Assembly: GCA_009760855.2 (NCBI GenBank)
Contig: WPIO01000008.1
Location: 6,008,501-6,072,500, forward strand
DNA: 64,000 bases
Direction of reading: 5' to 3'
Source of the DNA: Cristatella mucedo
Taxonomy: Eukaryota > Bryozoa > Phylactolaemata > Cristatellidae
Part shown: piece after piece, positions 1-15,000 of the stretch
Layout: every line of letters starts with the position of its first letter
How positions within the stretch are numbered: position 1 is the stretch's first letter
Made by a program: the position numbers and the translations under genes
The notes under the pieces: generated by a model
Databases searched by the model: none
Seen by the model: only the letters and a program-made list of their open reading frames with translations
Told to the model about the DNA's origin: nothing

Positions 1-3000
1 GAAGTGCCTGGAACTACCCTAAGACAAAACATTTAAGCTAATGAACAGAAATGACAAAACAACTAGAATGGAGAGCCGTGCATAACCATAGAAACATCCA
101 TTGTCACGCCACTGTATCCCATTTTTCTCTTTGAAATAACTGGGTCTCGACAAATTCACTCAAGGACTAGAGCACGGCCAGTCATTCAGTTAACTTCATT
201 TCCAGAATTAGGGGCTACATTATGCAGGACTAGTTATTCAAGATCGTGTCAACTCCATGGTGCCAAATAGGTGGGACTACTCGAACGATTAACATTCATA
301 GCTGCTGAATTGATCGCAAATTTAGTACCGTGCACTTCTACTGAGGCTTAACTACAGTGGCCTCCGGTGGAACAGTTATAACCAGCCAATCTTACCATGC
401 TCAATAATCAGGGAAGTTACACCTAGGTTTATCGTCATCTAGCTGAACTGCGTTAGCGCCACTGCTACCCCACGAACTATCTCTGCTGAACACATTGGCT
501 ACCCATTTTCTTATCTTCACTGAGTGACTATCGGCTACAGATGTTAGTGTTCCGACAACCCAGCTTCCACAAATCGGTATAACGATGGGCAGGAGCTTCA
601 CACACACGCGTGTAGGCACGTACACACCTACACACGCATACAGTTTTCACGAATGTAGCAACGTCGGAAAAAGCTGCCAATCAAAGGATAATCAGTGGAC
701 AGTTCATGGTAAAGCAGGCCGTGTTAGTGACTACATGCATGCATTAGCCAAAACAAGTGCCATAAGAAACATTTTCAGATAGAGTTTAAAGGTGATCAAG
801 TGTACTTGCAATACAGTTATGTTTGATATAATGACAAGTTCTAGCAAGAGCAAGGGATGATTAAATGAACCACAGAATCCCATGCAGTTGCAGTGAGTGC
901 GGGCATCAACATGAGCAGCATTCACTTGTTCATTTCCTAATCAGTAAGCGGATTGCCTACCGTGAAACTTCATTGAGATTAACCATCAGAGTGTGAGCTT
1001 TTGATATGAAACAAGAGAAGGCTTTCTCAGCAAATTGTTGCATGGCTCCACTGGCAGTTGAATTGAGCCAAGCCAACAGAGGCGTGATTTCATTAGCCGC
1101 AAATTCGAAGGTGGCATCAAAAATCAGTGTCAAAACAGTCGTTGAGATATCTGATGCCTTGCTTGTGGTTCGGATGGCACTACAAGTAATGCAAACAAAA
1201 CTGGCATGCTTATGCAGTGAAAGCGGGAGCCACGCACTGCATCATTTCTGGCACAAGCAGAAAAAATAACCGGGAGACAAGGTGCTTCAAGCAACAAGAC
1301 TGCACATAATTAGCAAGCGGTTTTGTGAGCTAAAACCAGCAGGAGTGAATGTAAAGCAAGAACACATTGCTAAACTGTAGTCGAGACATGCAGAATTAAA
1401 AGCTAAGAGCCTCAGAGGAAAGATTGCACCACATTTGCTGCACCTTGGTACTGAAGATTATGGTACAGAATCCATCAAAATCGCAGCTGAACTAATGGTC
1501 TTCTAGCGGCAATGCTTTTTTCTTATTTATAATCCAAGGCCAGACTTTGCTGTGCCAAAACTTGAAGAGAAATGTACAGGCCATTCATGCAACCCCAAAG
1601 TAAAAGAAAATCAGTAAACGACATATCCAAAGTAAGATAAATAAGTTATACTTGCAAAATATAATTAAAATATAATTCAATTATATAGCACCCCAAGAGA
1701 ACTTAATCTCTATTCAGGCGTTTCATATATGCCTCGGGGCTCGAGCCCACGACCTCAGTCAGACCTTGGTCGGGGCGAGCACCTTAACCGCTAGACCTTG
1801 ACCGCTAGACCAAACCAGCTTGCAAGGGAGATGGATAGCAGCTGTCAAATTATTTAAAACTGCTGAAACAAATCAACTCAAGTCGGTGGGCAGTAATTTC
1901 AAAATACACGGCCGCCAGAGACCGTCGGCCATAGGACTGCAAGCCCAAAAAAAAAAAGAATTTTGCCTCAACCGGAAACAAGCCGGGAACCTCTACATTT
2001 ACCAGTATATTGCTCCACTGATTGAGCTATCGACAATAGATGTCGTTCGACGTTCAACGGGGGGGGGGGAAGGGGAGGGAGAGGGGGCTTTAAAACACCG
2101 GCTTTGAATGACAACAGCCGAGCTGGAGTTAAATTCTGATGTAATTCGTGTATGAATGTGTATGTTTTTAGTTGCAAATATGATGCCAAGCTGCAAACAT
2201 CATGCCTGTGGCGGTCGGCAGCCAGAGAGCGCATTCTCTGCATGACTTATTTAGGTTCACACAACTAGAAGGAAATTCCCACTAGCGGTTAGCTGCAGCT
2301 CTCCTTGGCAACCCACCGGTGAATAGCTGAATGTGGTGTGTGGCCTTAAGCGAAAGAAAGCAGTGATTTCTAAATAAAGAGCTGCTAAATAAATGCTGTC
2401 TGCTCGGGGACTGTGCACCAAAAAATAACGGTCTGGGGGGATCCATCCCAACTCTCAGTTAACTGTCAACAACACTACTGGTTATGCTATCAAAACCAAC
2501 ATCAAATTTAGTAAACAAAAAGTAGCTAACCAATAGGTCAAGTTGGGCTGATTGAAGAGCCTCGTTTATATAGTGGCAGAAGAGCTTAAGGGGCTAGCTG
2601 CCACCTCTTCACTTGCAGTAGGCAATAAAGGATTGCCTGCTAAAGGACTTACGACCCGGGTCGAAAAGTTTGAGTGTCTCATCACTGTACTAAGACCCTG
2701 CATGCAACAGCGAGAAAGGCCTGAGCAGTCTGCCACATCCGAAACTAAGTGCTCACAAACAAAACAGGTTTGGTAGCAATCAAAGCACGACATGCACGCC
2801 GTTTCGTCTTTCAATCAGTACCTGCACAAAGATGTAGTGAGTCTCAAGGCCGTGCAAAACTCGTGTCGCATTCCAAGTAAGTGAGAAACTTCGGTGTTAA
2901 GGGCAACGACCGATGCTTTTGCGTGCTGTGACACAGTTGCATTCATTGCGCTCAGCACCTTGGATGGCTGCTCCGGTGTGGTTCCGCTGCCGGGCTGTTA

Positions 3001-6000
3001 ATCAAGACAATAATATGCTAAGCCAGACAACACCGTGCACGGTGCCAACACGACAAACATACTATATACGAATTCCAAGTGTTTTTCTTAATAACTTAGC
3101 AAACCTTGTTCTCGAAATAATAACATGAACTCCGGACTATCTTGTCAATGGTGATAACAATGCATTAGGTGAAGGCTCGTGAACATAGAGACAGCAAAAC
3201 AGCACTTGCACAATATCCCTAGAAATTCCTACAAAGTACCTTCCTATAGAGTACCTACAAAAGCTTCCAGGGGCAGATAATGCCTACGAGGCGACTCTGC
3301 CTATTACCGACAAAAGCTCTCATCCATTCACCATAGCTGTCTCGTAAAACGTTTGCAGCCGGCATTGCAGCACGGATATTGCTCTTTGCTTCCGGCCTTC
3401 GGAGAAGGGAGCTGGGATAGTCCGTGCAAGTGCTACATGCAGCTCGACCACGCTAAAACGGCCACAAGCAGGTCGACGAAGCATCGCACACTTACCCGGA
3501 AAGCTTTAGTGTACAGCTCACTCAGCGAGTCCAGACTCTGCTTCAGCTCATCTGGCAGAACAACTTTGCGGCTTTCCATAAGAGCCGGCAAGTGAAGGGT
3601 GACCTTGCAACCAGATATACTCAGCAGGCGGTCGACTGTTTGCACGATCACTGCCTTGCCGACATCTGAGTGGTCCATACTCTTTGCCGTATGACATACA
3701 GTGGCAAACCTGCTCATTAGATGGAAAAACCTTGGGCTAGCGAGTTCCTCAAAACGACCCACGAACGATAGCAAAGCCACACCAATATATATCTCAGCAG
3801 ACACGCTTCACAGTTTCACGAAATGCACACATGGGCATCTGCGATGGTGCGCGAATGCATGAAGGCACGCATAATTTGACTAACTAGAGCCAGAGTGTCA
3901 CGTTGCACACATGCCAAGCTCACACACGTAGCAAGGCAGCAAGGAGAAAGTACCGGAGGTCGGCAGCAATCTGTCCCAGGAGCTTGAGGCAAAACGGCAA
4001 CGCGGCAGTGGCCAAATCCTCGGTCAGGCAAAAACTGCTGGAAACCTACAAATCAGAAGCACTCGTGAGCGAAGCAGTGATGGGCCTCGAGATGGCCGCC
4101 GACATACGCATTAATCAGCCAAACCGACGTCGCCGCCGTTGCTGCCGCACAAACGGCACCGACCGCTCGTTGGATGCTCACCTCGTCGCCCTGAGCACCT
4201 TCCACTGGAGCAACTATTGCAGCTAGGGCACTCAGCACTACGTCGCTGCCCCAAGTGACATAGAGCTCGGGCAGCATGGGAGTGCGCAAGCGAGCGGATG
4301 CCTCAGGGGGCATCTCTCGTTCCGCTGACTCTGCTGTCGACGACACGGCTGCCTCAGTGGATGCCGAGTGTGACGGCTGAAACGAAAGGACCGCACAGCA
4401 ACGTCGAGAACGAAGCTACGCATGCCGACAGCCGGTCATCGATCGTCTGTCGAAGTGCCGCTGCCCTCCCGGCCGGCCACCTACCTGGCTGCACAGGATG
4501 GTCGTCAGCAGCCTGAGATCGGACGCTGGCACGTCCAGGCGCTCGATCAAACGGAACAGCCTCTTTTCTGCCTCGAGGGCGCTGCAGGCCGAATAGCAAA
4601 TGATGATCTCCTAGGCAGGCAAAAAGAAGAAGGACCCGGCGTCAAGCAAAGAAGCATGCGTGAGAGCTCGACCCTCAAGGTCCCAACGAGCGCTGCAGCG
4701 CCGGCACGCGATCGCTGTAGAGCCGGTGAGGCTCAGGCGATATGTGCTCAACGGCTGTGTCGGGCCTGCACCTTTAGCTGCTCGTGCGATGCACCGTCCC
4801 TCAGCCTGGCCGACAGACGGACGATGTTGATGGCGCTGGCCAGCGCCATGGCATTCGGTAGCGCGGTGGCATGCGTGAGAGCCTCGTCACTGCTGGACGT
4901 CTTCAGCTGCTCCAGAAGCGACAGCGGCGGAGCGAGTGCCCCCATGATCCGCCAGCAGAGGACCATCTGATAGCGGATGCAGGCTAGGTCCTGCAAAACA
5001 ATCGGCGTGGCACGTCAGATGAGAACCCCGAAGCCCGAGTGCTGCTTCGCCAGGGCAGACGAGCACCACCTCCCTGCCCCTTCCCCCAACCACTGACCAC
5101 GAGAGAGTGCGAGCGTCGGGGTGCGGTGCATCAGGCTACAAACGCCCCACGGCTGTCACAGCGAGCGCCTTGGCTTGTCTACCAGTGCAGCACAGGTATA
5201 CTGCAGCGCAAGCAAATCGGTCACGAAAACGGCATCTGCCAAAACACATTGCACACCACGACTGAAACACGACGCAGCCGCACCCAGTCCGTCACCCAAG
5301 GCAGGCACGCAGCTGTGGCGCACAGAGCAGGCAGAGCAAACACCCAGAGCAGGCATGCAGCGGTGGCGCATTCGGAGTGCCACCGAGATCTGGCGTGCGC
5401 CTTTGCAGGGCAACGCCAGCAGGGACGCCTAGCTCACCAGTGCGCTGACCGGGGCGAGAGACTCGTAGCCAAGTAGGTTTGTTCCGACTATGCCGCACTC
5501 GAGGCATGCACTGTAAAGGCTGCTGTACGCCAAACTGTCGTCCATCAGTGCAGCGGCAACTGCAGCCGCCGATTCCCCTGGCTGCAACAACAGAAGAAGA
5601 AGAGCAATGGGCAGTCAACTGAGAAAGCTCGAGCATGGACAGCCGATCTTGCCGCGACTAAATGTGTGGCTGTGTGCATGCCAGTCGAAGCCAAGCTGCT
5701 CTGACGACGTGCGGCATCCACTAGGCAACCGACAGAACCGGTCACCTAGCAACCGCATCGAGTCGGACCTCACCGATCGGTCGGCTGCTTACCAGCCACT
5801 ACTTGATTTTTTGCAGATTGACAGACTGCCACTCCTATGCGAGGTGAACGCATGGCTTGGTCACTTGAGCAGCCCGGGACACTGGGCAGGTATTAGTTTT
5901 GCGAACGGCTCCCATGGCATTTACCGAAGAAACGATTTGGGTTCGGAGTGAATGGTTGCGGTTTTGCACATCTTTTTATCTGCACTGCATATCAAGCAAG

Positions 6001-8966
6001 CAAACCCTTGATTATACCAGCTTAGATCTTTGACCCCAATAGTTGCAACCCACTTTTGTTTAAGCTAACAGCTGCTCACCATTACCAAGGTGACAATCGG
6101 CAACGACAAATTTGCTACATAATAATCGAGACATTGTATATAAATTAAATCCTGCTCCGAAGTTTCTGCTATATTTTTACAGTGACAAATCCTGCAAGGT
6201 TAACAATTCTACAATTCTTTTGAGCTCAAATAGCCCGACACAACATAAAATCCAGAAATCCATAACCATAACGCTATTGAAAGGTAAAACATCAACATAC
6301 AGGCGCACGCATAGATAACATCAGATAAATAAAAAGACCACTGAGGTAGCCATGAGTTGCAAGCATCTCCAACATAAGCGGCCGAAAGGTAATAGAAACG
6401 TGGGATTAAGCCTAATGATAGCCGGTCAGCAGTGACAGCTAGGCTGGAGAAAAGGGTAAGAGAGGGCTGGCTCAAGTAAAGATACCGCAGGCAGCTTAAG
6501 AGGATTTAGTGCCAGAGGCAAATAGCCTGCATGAAATTTCTATCCCCGCACCTTATTCAATGCAATATGACAGAAACCTACCGGCATCTCACACGCATCA
6601 ACTGTCGGTGCTGATGGAACGAAGCCGTAAAACAGAGGATGCTGTTGCTTGTTGACTGACACGGCTGAACTATCAACGGCTTTATTAAGCACGGACGTAA
6701 GAGCAGCAAAATCTTCATCCATATCTTTCCAGGCATGGTACTCCAACTCAACAGACTTCCCAGAAGCAGCCATGAAAACATTGTTTTGCAACTACAAAGT
6801 CACAACAATTTCAGCTCTTCGGGTCGCCATACGGCCAGCATGGTAAAGCAATATCAAACCAAAGATGGGTCAAATGCAATATCAACGTGCTATTATACAG
6901 ACAAGACATGGCTCGTGGACGGTACCGAAAAGAAAAGCAACCATTGCCCCCCATCGCCGAGTTGGCAATCAATTTGTGTGCGCGTAGCTACCATCAAACA
7001 GGAGAAATAAGGCAAATTAGACACAGCGAAAATGCACCAGGCTCGGTCCGATGAATTTCAAGCATTCGCACCCGCTGCAAAACTGCTTATCAGTAGCAAT
7101 TGAGTCGGAAATGAGTCGCAAACAGCCACAGCCATGCGACGAATTTGTGGGTTTTTCAATCAGCCCACCTGTCTAAAGTTTATTCCGAGACGAGTAATCC
7201 ATGCAACTGCTTTCACTAAAGATGCCGAGACGTCTATATTGAGAATGCTGCTTCCACAAGTGCGTCAAATGAGGACATCAAATGAGGACGAGATTATGGG
7301 TGGCTATCGACCTAACCATTAAAAATATATATATATGATATAATTCATTTGTATAGCATCCCAAGAGAACTTAATCTCTATTCAGGCGCTTTACATGTGC
7401 CTCGGGGCTCGAGCCAACGACCTCAGCTAGGCCTTAGTCGAGGCGAGCACCTTAACCACTGGACCAAACCAGCTCGGCACTAATACCCCATCTGCAGCTG
7501 GGACTGTTCTTGAGCAGTCGCCAAGCATTCTTCATCTAGTTGCCGGTGGACAAAAGTATTTGGATTTATAGCAGCTGACCTGTTCATCGCATGCCAATAC
7601 CTTGAGTCAAGAGCTGTCACGAAACATAAACTAAACATACCCGTAGTGCGGCATATTGCACATTCGAGGAATCAAGCAGAACTCACATTTCAAATTTCAC
7701 TCCGATAAATGAAATATTGGTTGAGTTATTCAATTTACAAGGCATCAACAAACCCTGGAAATGAAGCTGTATACAAGTCACAAGTATGCACCTCAACAAG
7801 CTTCAAGCATCTATTGCAACCTATCAAGGTTCGACAAGTTGGGATACAAGTCATATATGATGCAGAGATCGGTAATCTTTTAGCAAAGAGCCTTTAGCTG
7901 ACAGAAAGCAAAACACTATTCTGCCAAATACAGTGGCAGATTCACACGAAAGCCCGAGATATGCCGTCGAACCTCCTACTCTGGCAATATACTAATTAGT
8001 GCAACATGTGGTGTGCTGCCGCATGAAAACGAAGAAAATAAAAATGCAGCACAAACGGTGGCTACCCGCTCGACCTGTCAATGCTCGAGCTGATGTGCTC
8101 CGACTGTGCCAACCAATGGACAAGTGTGGCTGAAGTGACCTTGCTGCTGCTGGTCCAAACTCGGAGGTAACATGCACAAATAAACAAGGTTTGTGGGTTA
8201 TGACCTCATTTGCAGGTGAAGTGGCTTCAAACCAACTACACGACTTCGAGCTACTGCAATTTATAATCACCCTTTAGTCTGCCACCTCGCAACACATACA
8301 ACATTGATGAGCAAGCCACACTTGCCTGCCTGCTGCCATAGCTGCATATCAACTAAATGAATTGCCGGCGCACTTTAACTGAGGACGACAGTTTCAGTAC
8401 AGCCTGCGTTCCAGAAGAGCCTCTGTATGCGATTACCTTCTATGACACCACAAACTCGAATGCCCTGCTGGGCGTAGGATACCCGAGGTCACGAGGTGCA
8501 CAAACCACCAATCAGGTGGCCAAAATGCAAGCCAGCCGATGCAGCTCAAGGCTGCACCTCACGCTCAACCGTGCTTACCTCCTCAACGAGACCCGGCGCT
8601 GGCTGGTTGTAGTGGTGCAGCATGTACTCGAGTGCCAGCAGCAGGCGCAGCCCAGGCAGGCGAATCGCACCGCCGGCTCCTATTCTTGATGGATCGTTTG
8701 CCAGAGCTATCACCGCCGATGCCAAACGGTGCAATACCTGCAGCTTTCCATCGTGAGGCAGTGTGTGAAATAATGCCAGCATAGTCTGCATCAGCTCCGG
8801 TCGAATGTCTGCAAAGTAAAACGAGAAATTGTTCCGGGCCTTCGCCATCGATCGCACGAAGCCAATTCTCAGCAAACACACACAAGCATGTATGTGCTCT
8901 CTAACTTGCACACGCACAGGTGCTCGCACACACACAAACACACACTCACAGACACACACAGACACA

Positions 8967-9049
<83 letters not shown>

Positions 9050-12000
9050 GCTTGTTTAGACAGGGATTCATCTAAATTGGTCCATGCATTTGTGACATCC
9101 CGCCTTGACGTCTACAACTCACTGATTGCTGGTCTTCCGGTCTGTGCACTCAGGCGCTTACAGCTTGTGCAAAACTCTGCAGCCAGGCTTGTCTGTAGTG
9201 AGCGTCGAAGTTGCCACATCTCACCACTGGCTCCCAGTCAAGCAACGCATCGACTTCAAGGTTTTGTCACTCTCTTTTAGGTCCTTCCATTCTTTGGCTC
9301 CAGCCTACCTATCAGATCCACTCCCCCACCAGGCCAAGCGTCAAACCACCTGCTTTTCGGAAACTATCTGTTTACCCATTTCTCATATAAATCTCCAATC
9401 CTTTGGAGACAGAGCCTTTAGTTCGCAAGCTCCCAAAAGCCTGAAACTCATTCTCGACTTTCATCACTACATCTCCTGACATGTCCACATTTAAAAAGAA
9501 ACTAAAAACGCACCTATTTATCACAGCATTTAGTGGGCCTCTGTGCTTCGTCCTTATTTGCTTATTCGTGCTGACACTGCACATGCTGCCACTAACCATA
9601 CTTGCATGCTGACCCTGTGCATGTCCCCTCTAACCATGTTATTCTTGTTGTTTATTGAGCATGCTGCCACTAACCATTCGATTGTGCTTCCTTTGCAGCA
9701 AATGTCAAGTGCCTAGAAAGAGATTGAGTTCTCTGAGGGCGCTTTTATGAAATTTAGTATTATTTTTTATATTATTACATAAATACCCATACACACACAT
9801 AAACACACATGCAAGCACAGGGTATTCTACAAACACCAAAGAGCTCGACCAATCTGCAACAGTATGGGTAGCCAAATTAGAAAGTCATAGCACAGCTCTC
9901 AAAAACACTGATATCTTCACAGCCAGTATCACAAAAAGGGATGGCACCTATAATGATGTGGAGTATAAAACACACTACATAACCGCATCCACTTCCGATA
10001 GCTCAGTCAACAGGCCGAAGGCAAAGCCCTGTGCTACTTCCGCTATCAAGATAGAGCCCACTTCTCACTATCACTAGAAAGCTTAACCGAGTGGCCTGGC
10101 TTAGCTGAGGCCAGACCTAAGCCGGAGGAGCTCTAACTGGCAGTAACATGCAAAGGGTTTTGCTGCTGCTAGTCTGCATCTCGCTAAGTAGGGGTCACCT
10201 TTTCCTCCTATAAATGCGAGACAGATAAGAGACACACAACCGAATGCCAACCTTGCTCGACGTTTGCCGACGACGAGGACGTCGCTGCGCACACAGCAGC
10301 GTCGAGGAAGGAAAGCCAGGCATCGACGACAGAATAGTCACAGCTCGAGTCTGATGCAACGGCACGGCTCTGCTGCTGCCACGAGATGGCGACGGAGAAG
10401 AATGCAGTCAATGCGGTCGGTCCCACAGACACGCTTGGCAGACTCGGACCGGCTGTGCCACCGAGCGTGCCACCACCAAAACACGACAGTCCCAAGTGGC
10501 AGAGTAAGGCTCGCTACAGAGGAAGTAAGGCTGGCTACAGCTGACGAGCTCAGCACTGACCTAACCAGTTCGTGCACGCAGGACGCGCTACAAATGGGCC
10601 AACAATCGGCCTTGCAACATCCGGCAACTAGCGCAGTAGTAAAAGGGCACCGTGCCTCTGGCCGGCCGGCCGTAGGCTGAGCGCTCCAGCAAGGACAGTG
10701 CTCTGCAGCCCTGCAGTACCTACCTGGCGCTCCCTGGTCGTCAGCGACGTTAACAAGAGTCCCTGGCACAGGCGGAGTGCCACACCGCGCAACGACTGCC
10801 AGCTGGTCGGGCAAGCAGATGCGCCCGCCGGCGGCTCGGAATCGGCCTCTTGCACCAGCTCGCCTATGAGCGACAGGAGCTCGGGCGAAGCGCAGGCTTC
10901 AAAGTTCAGCATTGGTTTTCTCGAATCGTCCTCCAGTGTCAAGAGAAGGCAGGCCATTTCAACGCATCGGACGACCATACCCAGGCGATCCATGCCGACA
11001 TCGGCTGGAGGCTGCAACAGCAGCGACGGCACGCCGTCAGAAGCTCCGACAAAGCCGCAAACGAGCGCGGCTGCCCTCTGATCTAGGCGAGCAAGGGCCG
11101 CAAACGGCGAGCCTGGCAAAAGGGATGTCATTTTGTTTGCTACAGCCCGCGTGAGGCGATCAAGAGGCCGAGCAGCGCCATTCAGCCGAGACAACACGCG
11201 CCGACCCTGCAACTAATCGACTCTGGATGACCACATGATCAGCTTCCTCAACAAATGGACATACCGGTTCAGCTTTCTGAGGAGAGGCGGCGGTTTCTTG
11301 CATTGGCATACCCATCGGCGTGGCACTGCCATCATCTAATGAGAAAACGGGCATGACAAAACCCAGCACATCAGCTACTGCTGCTGAGTTAGAGGGCGCT
11401 GGGCCATTAACTGCTAGAAAAGGCAAGAGCTACACACAGACATCCCTGAAGAGACATGCTACTAAAGAGCTGCCTCTACCACCGCACGACCAGGCTTCAC
11501 GACTGACCGGTTGCGTTGGCAGGAGGGCTTGCACTTTCAGGAGCCTCCGGTGCTTCTGATCCCTTTGGCGGTGCAGTCTTCAGCTGGTTCCGCTCCTGAA
11601 ATAAGCAACAAGTGGCTGCATGGAGCCTAGCAGCCCCGAGCACACACGCACAGCCAATCAGAAATTCCGGATGCCAGGCAGACTTCAAAAGAGCACCCGT
11701 CTTGCCCTACTGGCTTACCGCAGCCGGCATTTTCGCACAAGCATGCAAGTGCCTTTTGCAGCATCGTTTGCTAATAGCAATTGCTAAAAAAAAAGGCAAC
11801 TACATAACAGTGTAAGCCTAAATTGAAACCCTATCTAGAAACCCCATCTAGCTACACGAGCCGGCAGACAACAGTAACCAACTACTTTCCAAGAATCACA
11901 AATAGCTGCTCGTGCTATCGTGGGGAAATACCGACCGCGGCAGACTGACGCAAAGTTCGGCGATATCACTTCAGGCTAGCAAATCTCCTAACCTCATCGG

Positions 12001-15000
12001 CCTCGTATTTATACATGCATAAAATTTGAACACCCTTAGCTTCGTCCTTCTCGTTCGACATGATAAATTTGGAAAGCCGGATACATCGAAAAGTACCCCG
12101 TGCTGGCAACTGCTGCACGCCACTGTTCCATTCGTGGGCGGCAGAATGCGATGAAAGTGAGCAGCCATCTGAGACAACAAGCTGAGCTCAGCCAGAATGA
12201 GAGGCAAGCTAACAGCGAGCACTGAAGTGGACACAAATTCCCTGCCTGGTCATGCTGGGGTGCCAGACAGCCCTCGATAGCTATTCATATACCTTGGCGG
12301 TTTAAAACGTAATCAAAATGCGTCAAAACGCTAAGCAGACTGAAAGAAACCAATTTGGGCACAGCATGAGAGTCACTGCAGTACGCACGGTTCGGGTCTC
12401 TAGCTAGGGCCTTGGACCTTGTCCTGGGTGGGGCGCGCATGAGATAGGGGAAGAGGCTTGGGGGCAAACCTCTAGCGAAGGCATAGGTAATTATCCTGAG
12501 CAAGGTCAAGGTTAGTAACTCACTCGAGACGTAAGATGTGATAGAGCTTTGTCAACAGAATAGGATTTGAATCACTACTTGCACCAAAGTAAACTCGATA
12601 CTAATTCCATCTAGTCACCAAGAGACTAAAAACACCATTATTCATCATTTTCTTTGTATTGAAAGAGCAGTTCGTTTTGTCGTCCTCAGAACTAAACTAG
12701 CCACTCATCCTCCTGCAAACCCAGACTAACCGCAGCAGTATTAACTAAAATATGGGCTACTTCCAAGCTTGAACTAGATACATGCGACTGTATTTTAGGC
12801 TGCTCAGCCGGACCAACAAGGAATCTCATCAATTAAGTAAGAGGCTCATCACTTAAGGCCAGTAACAAAAAAATAAACATTTTATCCTTGGACTACTGAA
12901 GCCGACAACCTGTCATGGGATAAACATGCACCACATGCTGGGTGCATGCACGCCTCGGTGGGGAGCACTCATGCATGAGCACGCATATGCACAATTTCCG
13001 GCATACCAGATCAAGTACTTACAGTGTAAACCAATGCCACAGCAACCTTAAGCAAGGTAGAATAGATTGCAGCAGGAGAGGCAATCAAGCCAAGCCTCTC
13101 GGCAAGGTTATATTCTGCTAACAAGTCCAAGTCCATGGCAGGGGAGCGAGTGTGATCAGCATTTCCAAGGCGCTGGGGGTGGCCCTTGAGCACAGCATCC
13201 AAGAAAAGTATGAAGCTGATGGCACTGCTAGCACTACCGGAGTCCATGTCGTGCAGCCTAAAAAAAGACACAAGTTTATCATTTCGCACAACTGAAGTAA
13301 CTTGATCACCAGCGATCACTGCTCTGTGTAGATATCAGAAACAACACAACATCTAGGACTGACGTTCTGGGCTTCAAGATGCCGGGCAATACCTACAAAC
13401 CTAGAATCGGATGATGATTGTTTCAATTAACTTCTATATTGCATTAAGCTGTAAAGCAAGACTGACAATCAGAAAACGATACAGCTTCATTAAGAACTGA
13501 GCCGCAAGCTCGAGTAAAAAATTAAAATGTCATCCACACTTTGCTGCCAACGGCTGACATGAGCCTTACGTCGAAAGACAGCCGATAAGAATTTCCGAAG
13601 CTAGCTACATACAACCTGTGACCCCTACCCTGTAAGTACATAGCCGTCATTGGTCATTAAAGAATGCAGAGCTGAAGTCACAGTGCTGCCTATTGCGAGT
13701 ATCTAGTGCACACGGCACAAATCACTCTGACAAGGAGATGGTGTGAGATGCCGTTTTTTGTCCCGTTGGCTGCTACAGCAATGGTCAGCCAGTAACTTTC
13801 AAATCACAAGATATAGCACAAACAGCTGTGGATGCGAGCTGGTGTAAACCACAAACAATCACTGCTACGTGGGCACTGCCTAACGCTGCTCCCCATTGCT
13901 CGGTCTGCCGGTGGGAGTCGTGAAGACAGTAGCCAAAACAAATTTGCAGTAAACTGTTCATCTCGTGTTACACACCTTGCTCTGCAAGGCAAGCATTAGC
14001 CGAGCTACATTTAAAACTCAAATATCTATACAGCGACATTTAAAACTCAAACATCTATAGAATGCATGGCAAGCTACTTGATCGCGAAAGAAACCGAAAG
14101 CATGGCAAGGATGAGCTGAGACTGCTCCGAATGTGGCTTCCGAGGAGGGAACATAGGGCAAGGTCACATCAACTGGACCTGCTGCCTCGTGTGCAGCTTG
14201 CTCTTCTGCAGGATACACACGCAATTCAACAACTAGTGAATAGGCTGAGCAGTCTACTAGATAGAAATCACCTTAAAATCATTGTGGGAGCGAGGAGGCG
14301 GAGACCCCAGAAAAAACTATATAGTTCTCTGCCGCCTTGCCATACAAATTAAACCCATCTGTAAGTAGTGCTACCTCGCCAGCTAGTAACAGTGAAATCA
14401 CTAGGCGAAAACTGCTAAGCCCTAAAGCTACTGTAATTTCCAATTGACTGCTTGATCCACGGTAACTCAACACCAAAGCTATGACAGCCAGTCATACAAG
14501 TCGACAGCTTGAGCTCAAATAACAGTTCATAAAGTACAGCAGTTAAAATGGAGCAAAGGTTGCAAATGCTGAGCAAAATGGAATGAAGTGATCAACATTA
14601 CCGGTACCTGCTGCCAACCATTGGCAGATAACTAAATTCAGCTCAAGTGCCGACCCAAATCGGGTGTCACATGATGGTTGACTTGAAACAATGCCCGAAC
14701 GATGCTACACTATACATTCACCTTGGATAGGCTTGCCTTTGAAGAATGCATACTCGAAAGGTTGCCTGACTTCAACTCGACCACTGTCCAATTATGGTTT
14801 CAAACAAGTTTAGGCATTAACGTGCCGTGCACTATTGTGCATTATTGAGTGGCACTATTCATCTCTGCCACTTCTTACACAGTACATCTTGCCGACCAAT
14901 TTAACGAGAGCACCCAAAGTACCACTGCAGCCGCTAAACTTCACCCCAGAAACATCTGAAGTTCTGCTTGCACCGGAACTACATACATAAACGCAGCAGC

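Larger units (their letters stand above)
1..3495 (-). other. Left-edge intronic sequence of UBR4
   Basis: Presumed UBR4 intron. It holds a family A SINE (1,671-1,820), a G-tract (2,059-2,069) and a family B SINE fragment (2,548-2,700). No exon here has both good splice sites and a recognisable peptide. Confidence 0.4.

Noticed and set aside
401-625. Minus-strand frame as a further UBR4 exon
   Set aside because: Acceptor is a poor gtgtgtgaag, and the peptide does not resemble the next part of UBR4 strongly enough.
2566-2814. Minus-strand 82-codon frame
   Set aside because: Overlaps a SINE B fragment.
8829-9059. Thr/His-rich frames over the CA microsatellite
   Set aside because: Translation of a simple repeat.
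11971-12236. Minus-strand open frames as an extra UBR4 exon
   Set aside because: Exons 11 and 12 already join in phase 0, and no GT donor here gives a 0-to-0 exon with a good acceptor.
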